From positions 1-64,000 of the forward strand of contig CBFCYE010000004.1 in assembly GCA_965602225.1 (NCBI GenBank): a stretch of DNA of 64,000 nt, in the 5' to 3' direction. Below, in pieces: positions 1-8,464 of this stretch. The notes beneath the pieces are model-generated. The model did no database searches. It was not told where the DNA came from and saw only the letters and a list, made by a program, of their open reading frames with translations. A program made the translations under genes and the position numbers. Source of the stretch: Tenderia sp965602225 (lineage in GTDB: Bacteria > Pseudomonadota > Gammaproteobacteria > Tenderiales > Tenderiaceae). Numbering within the stretch: position 1 is the stretch's first letter; each line of letters begins with the position of its first letter.

Positions 1-1345
1 AACTTAGCAGCTGATGATCGGAGCGCGCGGAAAAGGCAGCATTGGCGGTAGCTTGTGTCCAGCTAATGCCGTCATGGGAGTACCAGACGTCGTTTTTATA
101 GCCGCCATCATTGCCACCTACAAGCCATAGCTTGTTATTAAACTCGACAGTTTGCAGATATTCGCGGGCGCTAAATTTTGTTTGTGTCACTGCAGCAGGG
201 GTGCTGTTGAGGGTGCCGTGTTGCAGCCAATACCAGCCATTTTGATTTGCTTTGGCGGCGGTGTCGGTGATCACGCTGTTGCTGGCGATATCGAGTTGAC
301 CATTGGTACAGATTGAGTAATTGCTCAGGTCACAGGTTTCATCTGTGGAGCGGATAAAGTTTAAGCCGTTGGCATTGCTGTCGAAGCTGACTTCAGTATC
401 TGTGGCGCCAATCCAGGCGCTGAAGCTGGCTGAGCTGGGGGCAATAATCAGCGTGTAGCTTTTCTGTGTTGCAGCGTGGAGTGCGTCGCTGTATTTCAGG
501 GCGCTGATAAGGACTGTGCCCGCGGCATTAATGTTGACTTCGCCAGTGCTGGAATTCACCGAGGCAATACTGGTATTGCTGCTGCTATAGATGGTGATGC
601 CGGTGCCAGCGCCACCGCTGGCAAGGTTGCTGAAATTGGCTGAATTAGTGATTTTGTACACAGGTCCAGCATCGGCAAAGGCAATGCTTTGAGTTAATTT
701 AGGGATGTTGATGGTGTAGCTGGCCGTGGCAGCACTGAAATGTGCATCAGCAGCCTTGGTCGCGGTAATGACGACGGAGCCAGGGGCGACGATGCTGACT
801 TCGCCGCTGTTAACATCAACATTGGCAATGCTGGTGTCGCCGCTGCTATAGCTAATGGCACCGCTGCCAGTGCCACCGCTGGCAAGATTGATGAAGTTGG
901 CATCGCCATAGCTTTTGCTCAGCGGGCCAGGGGCGGCGAAGCTGATAGCCTGCGTGTCGGCTGAGACGACCAGAGTGAAGCTGACGTTAGCCGCTGCATA
1001 TTGGCTGTCTGCGGCTTTGGTTGCGGTGATTATGGTTGTGCCGACCGCGATGATGCTGACTTCGCCAGAGCTGGCATTGACAGTCGCTATGTTGGTATCG
1101 CTACTGCTGTAGCTGATGCTGCCGGTGCCGATGCCACCGTAGGCGAGGTTGGTGAAGTTTGATTGGCCGTATATTTTATTGATTGGGCCTGGGGCGGTTA
1201 GGCTGATAGTCTGGGTGAGGGTGGTGGCTTGGCTTGGGCTGCTGCTTGCTGGCGGGGCGCCCCCGCCACCACAGGCGCTGAGCATCATCAGCAATAGCGC
1301 TGAAATCATTGCTCTGTAAATACTCGTTAAAAAAACATTTCTCAT
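1..1345 (-). CDS. Lipoprotein with bacterial Ig-like domains and kelch-like repeats (C-terminus outside window)
   Basis: Starts at 1345 and is still open at the left edge (448 codons visible). The N-terminus is a lipoprotein signal with lipobox LSAC followed by a glycine run, so it is probably anchored in the outer membrane. Three Big_2-like Ig-fold repeats of about 85 residues follow, each with a core like SYSSSDTNIATVNASSGEV. Then comes a linker with Cys pairs, then kelch-like units (FSARxxHQ, NNKLWLVGG, NDVWYSxDGxSWTQ). It is clearly a paralogue of the lipoprotein at 3865-6294 on the same strand, with three Ig-like domains instead of one. Kelch units form beta-propellers that bind proteins or glycans; the ligand cannot be predicted. 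Function unknown; surface adhesion or binding is inference. Confidence 0.85.
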   Translation of the reverse strand, partial: MRNVFLTSIYRAMISALLLMMLSACGGGGAPPASSSPSQATTLTQTISLTAPGPINKIYGQSNFTNLAYGGIGTGSISYSSSDTNIATVNASSGEVSIIAVGTTIITATKAADSQYAAANVSFTLVVSADTQAISFAAPGPLSKSYGDANFINLASGGTGSGAISYSSGDTSIANVDVNSGEVSIVAPGSVVITATKAADAHFSAATASYTINIPKLTQSIAFADAGPVYKITNSANFSNLASGGAGTGITIYSSSNTSIASVNSSTGEVNINAAGTVLISALKYSDALHAATQKSYTLIIAPSSASFSAWIGATDTEVSFDSNANGLNFIRSTDETCDLSNYSICTNGQLDIASNSVITDTAAKANQNGWYWLQHGTLNSTPAAVTQTKFSAREYLQTVEFNNKLWLVGGNDGGYKNDVWYSHDGISWTQATANAAFSARSDHQLLS

Positions 1346-1544
1346 ATATAAGTATTATCGGAATTCTAGAGTTTTTATTAAGTTATTGTTATTTAAGGTA
1401 GTAAAGAAACAGATAAGTTGCCTTTAATATTGTTGGTGAGTGAATTGAGGTAGGCTTATATTGCGGTTCTGTGGGTGGTATTCTCTTTGTAAATCAAATG
1501 ACTATGGCTGTTTCTTGGGTTGAGGGGTTTGTGGCTTTGAGTGT

Positions 1545-1931
1545 ATGGAATTAACAACGCGATTCTTGCGACAGTTTGGTGTGGTGCTGGCTGGCTTGTC
1601 TGCGGCGGTGGCGCTATGGCAGTTTTTTTATGGCCATGCGTCACTGTGGCCGTGGTTGTTGATAGCCCTGGTGGCGTTGCTGCTGGCCTGGCTGGCACCA
1701 ACCTGGTTACGGCCTTTGGCAAGAGGCTGGATGTGGATTGGCCACTGGCTGGGTTTTGTGAATACACGTTTATTGCTGGGTTTGGTGTTTTTTTTGGTGA
1801 TCACGCCAGTGTCATTGTTGTTTCGCCTGATAGGCCGTGATGCTCTGGCCTTGAAAAAGAAACAGGCAAACAGTTATTGGCAGCAACAGGACAAGTCCTG
1901 GCCGCCTGATGACTTCAAGAATCAATTCTGA
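1545..1931 (+). CDS. SxtJ-like small membrane protein
   Basis: 128 aa with three to four hydrophobic segments (about residues 8-28, 33-50, 60-72, 75-95) and a polar lysine/glutamine-rich C-terminal tail. The family is known as a companion of NodU/CmcH-type carbamoyltransferases (SxtJ in saxitoxin clusters and many unrelated loci), and here the stop codon is one base from the carbamoyltransferase start, so the two are surely co-transcribed. The exact role of SxtJ-type proteins is not established; an accessory or membrane-tethering role is inference. Assignment rests on size, topology and context. Confidence 0.7.
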   Translation: MELTTRFLRQFGVVLAGLSAAVALWQFFYGHASLWPWLLIALVALLLAWLAPTWLRPLARGWMWIGHWLGFVNTRLLLGLVFFLVITPVSLLFRLIGRDALALKKKQANSYWQQQDKSWPPDDFKNQF

Positions 1932-1932
1932 G

Positions 1933-3720
1933 ATGTGGATTCTCGGCATTTCGGCCTTTTTCCACGACAGCGCCGCCGCCCTGATCAAGGACGGCGTGAT
2001 TATCGCCGCGGCGCAGGAAGAGCGTTTTAATCGGCAAAAGCATTGTGCTGATTTTCCGCATCAGGCGATTGAGTATTGCCTGTCTGAGGCGGGTATCGAG
2101 TTGGAGCAGCTCGACAATATCGTCTTCTACGATAAACCCTTTCTCAAATTTGAACGGCTACTGGAGACTTATCACACCTTTGCACCATCGGGCTTTCGCT
2201 CGTTTGTCCGCGCCATGCCGGTGTGGCTGAAGGAGAAGCTGTTTCAGAAGCGTTTGCTGACACAAGAACTGCAGACGTTAGCGCCAGAGTTTGACGTGCG
2301 TGAGCGTCTGCTGTTTTCTGAACACCACCTTTCCCACGCAGCTTCAGCCTTTTTCCCCTCGCCCTTTGATAAGGCGCTGATTCTGACCATGGATGGCGTC
2401 GGTGAATGGGCCACCACCTCGGTGATGTTGGGTGAGGGTAATTCGATTCGTTCGCTGAAAGAGATTCACTTCCCGCATTCGCTGGGGTTGCTGTATTCCG
2501 CCTTTACCTATTTCACCGGTTTCGAGGTCAATGGCGGTGAATACAAACTGATGGGCCTGGCGCCTTATGGTGAGCCCAAATATGTCGAGCTGATTAAACA
2601 GCACCTGATCGATATCGCCGACGACGGTTCTTATCGCCTCGACATGCAGTATTTCAATTACTGCACCGGCCTGACCATGACCAACAAACGTTTCGACAGA
2701 CTGTTTGGCCGTGGCACACGCCAGCCCGAGTCCGAGATCACGCAGATGGATATGGATCTGGCTCGTTCGATTCAGGTGGTGACGGAAGAGGTGGTGATGA
2801 AAATGGCGGCCTCGCTGCGACAGGAGTACGGCATTGAGAATATCTGCCTTGCCGGTGGCGTAGCGCTGAATAGCGTCGCCAATGGCAAGCTGGCCAAGTC
2901 AGGTCTGTTTGATGGACTGTGGATTCAACCCGCTGCTGGTGATGCCGGTGGTGCGCTGGGGGCGGCCCTGGTGGGTTATTACCTGCACCAGCAACAGCCG
3001 CGTCAGCCGGTTGCCGAGGTCGATGCCATGCAGGGTGCCTATCTTGGCCCGGGCTTTACGGATGCTGAAATTCAGGCCGTGCTCGACGATGCCGGTGTTG
3101 TTTATCAACGCTTGACTGACGCTGAGTTGATCGCGGCAGCCGCACAGGCGCTGGCCGAAGAAAAGGTCATTGGCTGGTTTCAGGGGCGGATGGAGTTTGG
3201 CCCGCGGGCGCTGGGTAATCGCAGCATTTTGGGCGATCCACGTTCAGTCAAAACCCAGTCGGTGATGAATCTAAAGATCAAGTTCCGCGAGTCGTTTCGA
3301 CCGTTTGCGCCTTCAGTGCTGGTCGAAGATGCACAAGACTATTTTGAGTTGCCGCAGGCCAGTCCGTATATGTTGCTGGTGGCACCAGTTCAGGCGGGGC
3401 GTTGCATAGAACTCAGTGATAAAGAGCGGGCAGTAACAGGCATTGAACGGGTTAATCTGGCCAAGTCGGATATTCCAGCGGTGACTCATGTGGATTTTTC
3501 GGCCCGCATCCAAACCGTCAGCGCCACGAGCAATCCGCGTTATTACAATCTGATTAAACAGTTTAAATCATTGAGCGGTTATGGTCTGGTGGTGAATACC
3601 TCGTTTAATGTCCGTGATGAACCGATTGTCTGCACACCACAGGACGCACTGCGCTGTTTTCAAAACAGCGGCATGGATGAGTTGTATCTGGGGAACTTCC
3701 GCTTACAAAAAACACAATAG
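1933..3720 (+). CDS. NodU/CmcH-family carbamoyltransferase
   Basis: 595 aa. Enzymes of this family transfer the carbamoyl group of carbamoyl phosphate, through carbamoyl-adenylate, to hydroxyl groups of sugars, antibiotics or other small molecules. The N-terminal ASKHA-like domain opens with GISAFFHDSAAALI and the HxxH region is SEHHLSHAASAFF; later there is GGVALNSVANG, and the C-terminal domain has the signature MEFGPRALGNRSILGDPR. The start at 1933 is preferred because it follows the upstream stop directly and begins right at the conserved MWILGIS; an ATG eight codons earlier (1909) overlaps the upstream gene. It forms a pair with the SxtJ-like gene. No glycosyltransferase or biosynthetic cluster lies nearby, so the substrate is unknown. 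Confidence 0.9.
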   Translation: MWILGISAFFHDSAAALIKDGVIIAAAQEERFNRQKHCADFPHQAIEYCLSEAGIELEQLDNIVFYDKPFLKFERLLETYHTFAPSGFRSFVRAMPVWLKEKLFQKRLLTQELQTLAPEFDVRERLLFSEHHLSHAASAFFPSPFDKALILTMDGVGEWATTSVMLGEGNSIRSLKEIHFPHSLGLLYSAFTYFTGFEVNGGEYKLMGLAPYGEPKYVELIKQHLIDIADDGSYRLDMQYFNYCTGLTMTNKRFDRLFGRGTRQPESEITQMDMDLARSIQVVTEEVVMKMAASLRQEYGIENICLAGGVALNSVANGKLAKSGLFDGLWIQPAAGDAGGALGAALVGYYLHQQQPRQPVAEVDAMQGAYLGPGFTDAEIQAVLDDAGVVYQRLTDAELIAAAAQALAEEKVIGWFQGRMEFGPRALGNRSILGDPRSVKTQSVMNLKIKFRESFRPFAPSVLVEDAQDYFELPQASPYMLLVAPVQAGRCIELSDKERAVTGIERVNLAKSDIPAVTHVDFSARIQTVSATSNPRYYNLIKQFKSLSGYGLVVNTSFNVRDEPIVCTPQDALRCFQNSGMDELYLGNFRLQKTQ

Positions 3721-3722
3721 AG

Positions 3723-3796
3723 TGGAGCGGGTAGCGGGAGTCGAACCCGCCTCACTAGCTTGGGAAGCTAGGGTAATACCGATATACGATACCCGC
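3723..3796 (-). tRNA. tRNA-Gly (anticodon CCC)
   Basis: The minus strand folds into a 74-nt cloverleaf: acceptor stem GCGGGTA/TACCCGC, anticodon stem CTAGC/GCTAG with loop TTCCCAA (anticodon CCC, reads GGG), T-arm with GGTTCGACTCC, discriminator U and an encoded 3' CCA. It converges with the carbamoyltransferase gene two bases away. No integrase or attachment-site duplication was seen next to it. Confidence 0.95.
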
Positions 3797-3864
3797 TCAG
3801 TTGGCGATCATTCTAACCGAAGAGAGCGGCCCCGGGTAATGTCCGGAGGCCAATCTGAAGTTTA

Positions 3865-6294
3865 TTATTGAAAGACGATGCTGTTGCTAAAGGCGCGGCG
3901 CCAGCTGATGCCATCACTGCTCTTCCAGACATCTTTAAGTTTCTTGCCGTTGGCATCGATACCGCCAATCAGGTAAAGCTCGCCACCGTGTTCAACAACG
4001 CTGTGAGAGTGGCGGGCCGGGAATTCGGCATTGCCCTCAGGGGCCCAGGTGTTGCCATCTGTTGAGCTCCAAATGTCGTTTAGCGGGGTTGATCCGCCGC
4101 CGAATTCTTCACCACCGATAAGCCACATCTTGCCGCCAAAGACGACGACTTCGTGTTTGCGGCGGGCGCTAAATGCCGCGTTTGCTGTGACTTGAGTCCA
4201 GGTGTTTGTTGCGGTGTTAAAGGACCAGACGTCGTCTTTCCGTAAAGTCCCATCATAACCACCGATGACCCAGAGTTTGCCGTTGTAGACGACGCTTTGG
4301 TGATAGCCGCGTTCACCAAAACTCTGTGGGTCGCCGCTTGCAGTATGTTGTGTCCAGGTGGTGCCGTCAGGGCTTGACCAGGCGTCATCCAGATAAGTGC
4401 TGGAGCCTTGCCAGCCGCCCAAAATCCACAATTGGCCGGCGCCATCAACAAGCATTTGATGGCCGCTGCGGACAGGGAAGGCCGCGCTGGTGGTTGCCTG
4501 TGTCCAGTCTGTGCCATTGCTAGACGACCAGATGTCGTTAGCGTTGTTTGCATTAGTCAACTGGCCACTACTTAACCATAAGGTGTTATTTAACTCGGCG
4601 ATTTGATGGTTGGTTCGAGCGGTAAAGGCTGCTGAGCTGCTTTGTTCTGCCCAGCTAATACCGGTTGTACTTGACCAGATATCGTTGTTGGTGGTCTCAG
4701 CTTCGCCACCAAACAGCCACAGTTTGCTGGCAAATGAGGTGGCCTGGACATTGCTGCGACCAGTGAATTCGGACGGGCTGTTTTCCAGTATCCAGGTACT
4801 GCCATCGGCGGATGACCAGACCTCGTTACTGAGAGTGCCTCCAGCACTTATTTGGCCCCCGGCCAGCCATAGGCGGTTATTGAAAACAGCGAGGCTATGA
4901 TCAAAAACGGGTCCAAACGCTGCGGTAGCCGTTTCTTGGGTCCAGGCAGTGCCGTTGGAGGATGACCAGATATCAGCTAATACAGATCCGTCTTCGCCGC
5001 CAATCAGCCATAGTTTGTTGTTGAATGTGATAAGCCTGTGGTCTCTTCGTGCCGAGAATATGGCGGTAGTGGCCGTTTCCTGGGTCCACGTGCTGCCATT
5101 AAACGACCAGATGTCATTCAAATAGCCGCCGCTGTTATAGCCGCCGATTAACCACAGCTTGCCGTTGAATTCAGCTGTTTGGTGGCCTCTTCTGGCGGTG
5201 AAGCTGGTGCCGGGGCTGGCATTAGTCCAGATCAGGCCGTCAGTGGATGTCCAGGTGTCTGCGGTATAGAGCGTGGTGATAAAGGTAGCGCCAGTGCTGC
5301 CGCCAGTGAGCCAGTGTTTGCCGTTGAATGTACTGATCTGATGGCCTGAGCGTTTGCCGAAACCGGGCAGGCTTGCGGTGGCGCCCCAGCTGGGGGAGAC
5401 GGGGCCGACGTAAATATTTGGGTTTAGGGTGGTGCCAGCGATTAGACCGCCTATTAAGCGGATTTTAGAATTAGAATCAATGATCAGTTGGTGGTCATTT
5501 ATGCCTGAGTTAAAGGCCGCGCTGTTTTCCTGTTTCCAGGCTTCGCCATTGCTGCTGGACCAGGCATCATTTTGAAGTCCCGCGCCAACACCGCCAATCA
5601 GCCAGAGCCTGTTTTGATAGGTGATTAATTCATGTCCCTTACGGGCCGAAAATCGGCTTTGTGATACCGCAGCTGGGTCACTGGGTTGGCCATTACGTTC
5701 CAAGGTGTAATAGGAGGTAGTGTTTAGTTTTGCGACGGTGTCAGTGACGGTCGTGCCGCTTAAACTGACCGAATAATTTCCAGCACAGCCTCTACAGTCT
5801 TTGTCGGTACTACTATAAAACTGTAAGCCAGATGTGGCTGTTGGTAAATCAACCTTGGTGTCGTTGGTGCCAACCCAGGCGGTAAAAGGCACTTCATTGG
5901 TAACCACCAGGGTATAGCTGTTGGAACCGGCCGTGTAGTTGCCTTCAGCGGTGACCGAGGCGGTGATGATGGTGGTGCCTGTAGTCAGAATGCTGACATC
6001 CCCCGTAAATTGATTAACGGTGGCTACTGATGGGACGCTGCTGGTATATGAAACCGTGCTGTTTGGATTGGTCGGGCTGGTGGCCGCGTTTGAGAAGCTC
6101 AGGCTGCCAAGAAAATAGTATTTGGTGATGGTGCCGGATGTCACGAAATTGATGGTTGGTGCGCTTGAGCCACCACCGCCGCCGCCTCCACCACCGCTGG
6201 CAGCCCCACCTCCGCCACCACCACCGCATGCAATAAGCAAGGCCGACAAAAGTGACAGGCAAATAATCTTGAGGCTATAGCTGGGTTTGGTCAT
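3865..6294 (-). CDS. Lipoprotein with one Ig-like domain and 12 kelch-like repeats
   Basis: 809 aa. Lipoprotein signal with lipobox LIAC followed by two long glycine runs (a flexible linker at residues about 24-43). One Big_2-like Ig-fold lies at about 50-135, then a linker containing CRGC, then twelve tandem kelch-like units of about 47-53 residues from residue about 215 to the end, each built as F.AR..H, then .N.LWLIGG, then .DIWSS.DG..WTQ. Twelve units would fit two six-bladed beta-propellers. It is paralogous to the truncated protein at 1-1345 on the same strand; the carbamoyltransferase pair and the tRNA sit between them. Probably faces the periplasm or outside; function unknown. The GGN codon run near the N-terminus is a possible slippage site. 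Confidence 0.88.
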   Translation of the reverse strand: MTKPSYSLKIICLSLLSALLIACGGGGGGGAASGGGGGGGGGSSAPTINFVTSGTITKYYFLGSLSFSNAATSPTNPNSTVSYTSSVPSVATVNQFTGDVSILTTGTTIITASVTAEGNYTAGSNSYTLVVTNEVPFTAWVGTNDTKVDLPTATSGLQFYSSTDKDCRGCAGNYSVSLSGTTVTDTVAKLNTTSYYTLERNGQPSDPAAVSQSRFSARKGHELITYQNRLWLIGGVGAGLQNDAWSSSNGEAWKQENSAAFNSGINDHQLIIDSNSKIRLIGGLIAGTTLNPNIYVGPVSPSWGATASLPGFGKRSGHQISTFNGKHWLTGGSTGATFITTLYTADTWTSTDGLIWTNASPGTSFTARRGHQTAEFNGKLWLIGGYNSGGYLNDIWSFNGSTWTQETATTAIFSARRDHRLITFNNKLWLIGGEDGSVLADIWSSSNGTAWTQETATAAFGPVFDHSLAVFNNRLWLAGGQISAGGTLSNEVWSSADGSTWILENSPSEFTGRSNVQATSFASKLWLFGGEAETTNNDIWSSTTGISWAEQSSSAAFTARTNHQIAELNNTLWLSSGQLTNANNANDIWSSSNGTDWTQATTSAAFPVRSGHQMLVDGAGQLWILGGWQGSSTYLDDAWSSPDGTTWTQHTASGDPQSFGERGYHQSVVYNGKLWVIGGYDGTLRKDDVWSFNTATNTWTQVTANAAFSARRKHEVVVFGGKMWLIGGEEFGGGSTPLNDIWSSTDGNTWAPEGNAEFPARHSHSVVEHGGELYLIGGIDANGKKLKDVWKSSDGISWRRAFSNSIVFQ

Positions 6295-6569
6295 GGTTTT
6301 TCCGCTGCTTATTTATACAACATTGTTAGTATTTATATCGGTAAAAACGGCCGCTTCTGTATGGTTATCTGTGGCGCAGACCGTGGCTATTTAAAAAGTG
6401 TTCGCTAAGCACTTGAATGTATTGCTGATAACAGTGTGGTGACTGTTTTATGGTCTGGCATATTACCCATGCCAGGTGCCTCTGAGCAAATGGATGTCAC
6501 GAACGGATGTTCAATCTATAGTAAAATCCCGCCAAACCAAAAATCGAATTTGAGAAAAAGTAGAGTCTT

Positions 6570-6770
6570 ATGGAAATTATCGTCAATGGCGAGCCGCGTC
6601 AGGTGGCCGAACAATACACTGTGGCAGAGCTGATAGCGGCGATGGAGCTGGTTGGCCGTCGCCTGGCCGTGGAGGTCAATCTTGAAATTGTGCCGCGCAG
6701 TACCCACGCTGAACATCAGTTGCAGCCGGGTGACAAGATCGAGATTGTCCATGCCATCGGCGGCGGCTAG
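6570..6770 (+). CDS. thiS: Sulfur carrier protein ThiS
   Basis: 66-aa ubiquitin-like protein ending in the diagnostic Gly-Gly (AIGGG). In thiamine synthesis the C-terminus is adenylated by ThiF, converted to a thiocarboxylate and donates sulfur to ThiG for thiazole formation. It starts MEIIVNG with a weak AGTAGAG ribosome site. It lies 69 bases upstream of thiG, the usual partner. No TPP riboswitch was recognised in the 275-base leader. Confidence 0.95.
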   Translation: MEIIVNGEPRQVAEQYTVAELIAAMELVGRRLAVEVNLEIVPRSTHAEHQLQPGDKIEIVHAIGGG

Positions 6771-6839
6771 TAGGGGAATGGTGCTCAACGCGCTATAATC
6801 GCCGCTTTCTTTTTATACCCCTGCACACAGGAAATTTAC

Positions 6840-7643
6840 ATGTCGGATACAGCTCAAACCAGCGGTCATGACCCTCTGATCATTGCCGGTGTTGAATATA
6901 ACTCTCGCCTGCTGGTGGGTTCGGGTAAGTACGCGGATCTGGAAGAGACCCGCCTAGCCACTGAGGCCAGCGCTGCTGAGATCATTACTGTGGCGATCCG
7001 CCGCACCAACATCGGTCAAAATCCAGACGAGCCAAATCTGCTCGACGTAGTGCCGTTGGATAAATACACTATCCTGCCCAATACTGCCGGTTGTTTTAAT
7101 GCCGAGGATGCGGTGCGTACCTGTCGTCTGGCGCGTGAGCTGCTCGATGGCCATAAGCTGGTCAAGCTGGAAGTGCTGGCGGATCAGAAAACCCTGTTTC
7201 CTGATGTGATTGAAACGTTGAAGGCGGCCGAGATTCTGGTCAAAGACGGTTTTGATGTCATGGTCTATACCACCGATGATCTGACGATTGCCAAGAAACT
7301 AGAGGACTTGGGCTGTGCTGCCGTGATGCCTCTGGGTGGTCCGATTGGCTCAGGTCTTGGAATTTGTAATCCCTATAATATTCGTTCTATCGTCGAAGAA
7401 CTGAGCGTGCCGGTGTTGGTGGATGCGGGGATAGGGACGGCATCTGATGCTGCTTTAGCGATGGAGCTGGGCTGTGATGGTGTGTTGATGAATATGGCCA
7501 TTGCCTGTGCCCAGCAACCTGTTGTGATGGCTTCAGCAATGAAACATGCCGTGATCGCGGGTCGTCAAGCCTATCTGGCCGGGCGCATGCCGCGTAAACG
7601 CTATGCCAGTGCCTCGTCGCCACTGTCGGGCACATTTTTCTAG
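6840..7643 (+). CDS. thiG: Thiazole synthase ThiG
   Basis: 267 aa, normal length. ThiG is a TIM-barrel enzyme that builds thiazole phosphate carboxylate from deoxyxylulose 5-phosphate, dehydroglycine and ThiS thiocarboxylate. Visible marks are LVGSGKYADLEETRLATEAS near the N-terminus, the lysine of LVKLEVL that forms the Schiff base, and phosphate-binding glycine motifs PLGGPIGSGLGI and VLVDAGIGTASDAA. A TATAAT box at 6794-6799 upstream may give it its own promoter. It is followed by trmB, a common gammaproteobacterial order. Confidence 0.96.
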   Translation: MSDTAQTSGHDPLIIAGVEYNSRLLVGSGKYADLEETRLATEASAAEIITVAIRRTNIGQNPDEPNLLDVVPLDKYTILPNTAGCFNAEDAVRTCRLARELLDGHKLVKLEVLADQKTLFPDVIETLKAAEILVKDGFDVMVYTTDDLTIAKKLEDLGCAAVMPLGGPIGSGLGICNPYNIRSIVEELSVPVLVDAGIGTASDAALAMELGCDGVLMNMAIACAQQPVVMASAMKHAVIAGRQAYLAGRMPRKRYASASSPLSGTFF

Positions 7644-7662
7644 TGCTCTCTAATTTTACTGT

Positions 7663-7683
7663 CCGCCCGCGAATTGCGGGCGG
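7663..7683 (+). promoter_or_regulatory. GC-rich hairpin overlapping the trmB ribosome-binding site
   Basis: Perfect 8-bp stem CCGCCCGC / GCGGGCGG with a GAATT loop between thiG and trmB. Its 3' arm runs into the GGGAG Shine-Dalgarno sequence (about 7682-7686) of trmB (start 7693), so the hairpin could limit trmB translation or act as an intercistronic RNA-processing barrier. There is no following T-run, so it is not a typical terminator. Confidence 0.5.
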
Positions 7684-7692
7684 GAGCTTGTC

Positions 7693-8388
7693 ATGACTGA
7701 TATTAAACCTGAAATAAAACTCCGCACCATTCGCAGTTTCGCTCGTCGCCAAGGTCGCATGACTGACTTGCAGGAACGGGCGCTGGCAGAGTTGTGGCCA
7801 AAATACGGCCTGGAGCCGGGCGAGGAACTGCTTGATCTGGATGCCTTGTTTGGCCGCTCTGCGTCACGGGTGCTGGAGATTGGTTGTGGCATGGGTGATG
7901 CCCTGGCCGATATGGCCCAGGCCCAGCCTGAAAATGACTATATCGGTATCGAGGTACACCGCCCCGGTGTTGGCCGGCTATTGTTCAGAGTTGAGGAGCA
8001 GGCTTTAAGCAATGTGCGGGTCTTTTGTCATGACGCCATCGAGATACTGAAAAAACAGATTCCGGATGGCTCATTGGATCGGGTGTTGCTGTTTTTTCCT
8101 GATCCCTGGCATAAAAAACGTCACAACAAACGTCGCATTGTGCAGGTCGCATTCATTGAGATGATCCGCAGCAAACTCAAACCGGGTGGTGTCTTTCATA
8201 TGGCCACTGACTGGCAGGAATATGCTGAATGGATGATGGCGCTGATGAATGAAACCGAGGGCTTTGAGAATCTGGCGGGTGCCGGGCAGTATTCCGAACG
8301 GCCTGAGTATCGTCCAATCACCAAGTTTGAACGCCGCGGCCATCGGTTGGGGCATGGTATCTGGGATATGTTGTTCAAAAAGATCTAA
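7693..8388 (+). CDS. trmB: tRNA (guanine-N7-)-methyltransferase
   Basis: 231 aa. Methylates G46 of tRNA using S-adenosylmethionine. It shows the SAM-binding motif LEIGCGMGDALADMA, the catalytic/substrate segment LFFPDPWHKKRHNKRR and C-terminal FERRGHRLGHGIWDM. The order thiG-trmB is conserved in Pseudomonas and relatives. It converges with serB, with a palindromic repeat pair between them. Confidence 0.96.
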   Translation: MTDIKPEIKLRTIRSFARRQGRMTDLQERALAELWPKYGLEPGEELLDLDALFGRSASRVLEIGCGMGDALADMAQAQPENDYIGIEVHRPGVGRLLFRVEEQALSNVRVFCHDAIEILKKQIPDGSLDRVLLFFPDPWHKKRHNKRRIVQVAFIEMIRSKLKPGGVFHMATDWQEYAEWMMALMNETEGFENLAGAGQYSERPEYRPITKFERRGHRLGHGIWDMLFKKI

Positions 8389-8459
8389 TGTAGGGCGGGG
8401 GTCCCACCCGCCAAGCGGCTTCGTAAAGAATTCTTTTGGCGGGTGGGACCCGCCCTACA
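8389..8459. repeat. GTAG-headed REP-like inverted repeat pair
   Basis: Two inverted copies (8389-8414 and 8436-8459) of a palindromic unit beginning TGTAGGGCGGG and containing GTCCCACCCGCC, separated by about 21 bases. It sits between the convergent trmB and serB genes, where it may also act as a bidirectional terminator. The layout resembles REP doublets with a GTAG head. Confidence 0.75.
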
Positions 8460-8464
8460 TTTTA

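Noticed and set aside
3723..3796. tRNA-Gly as an integration site of a mobile island
   Set aside because: No integrase, no duplicated tRNA 3' end and no phage or plasmid gene was seen near it.
6295..6569. TPP riboswitch ahead of thiS
   Set aside because: Only an isolated CTGAG is present; the conserved partner elements of the THI box are missing. A CTGGCAT / ATGCCAG hairpin at 6455-6475 has no T-run and no clear role.
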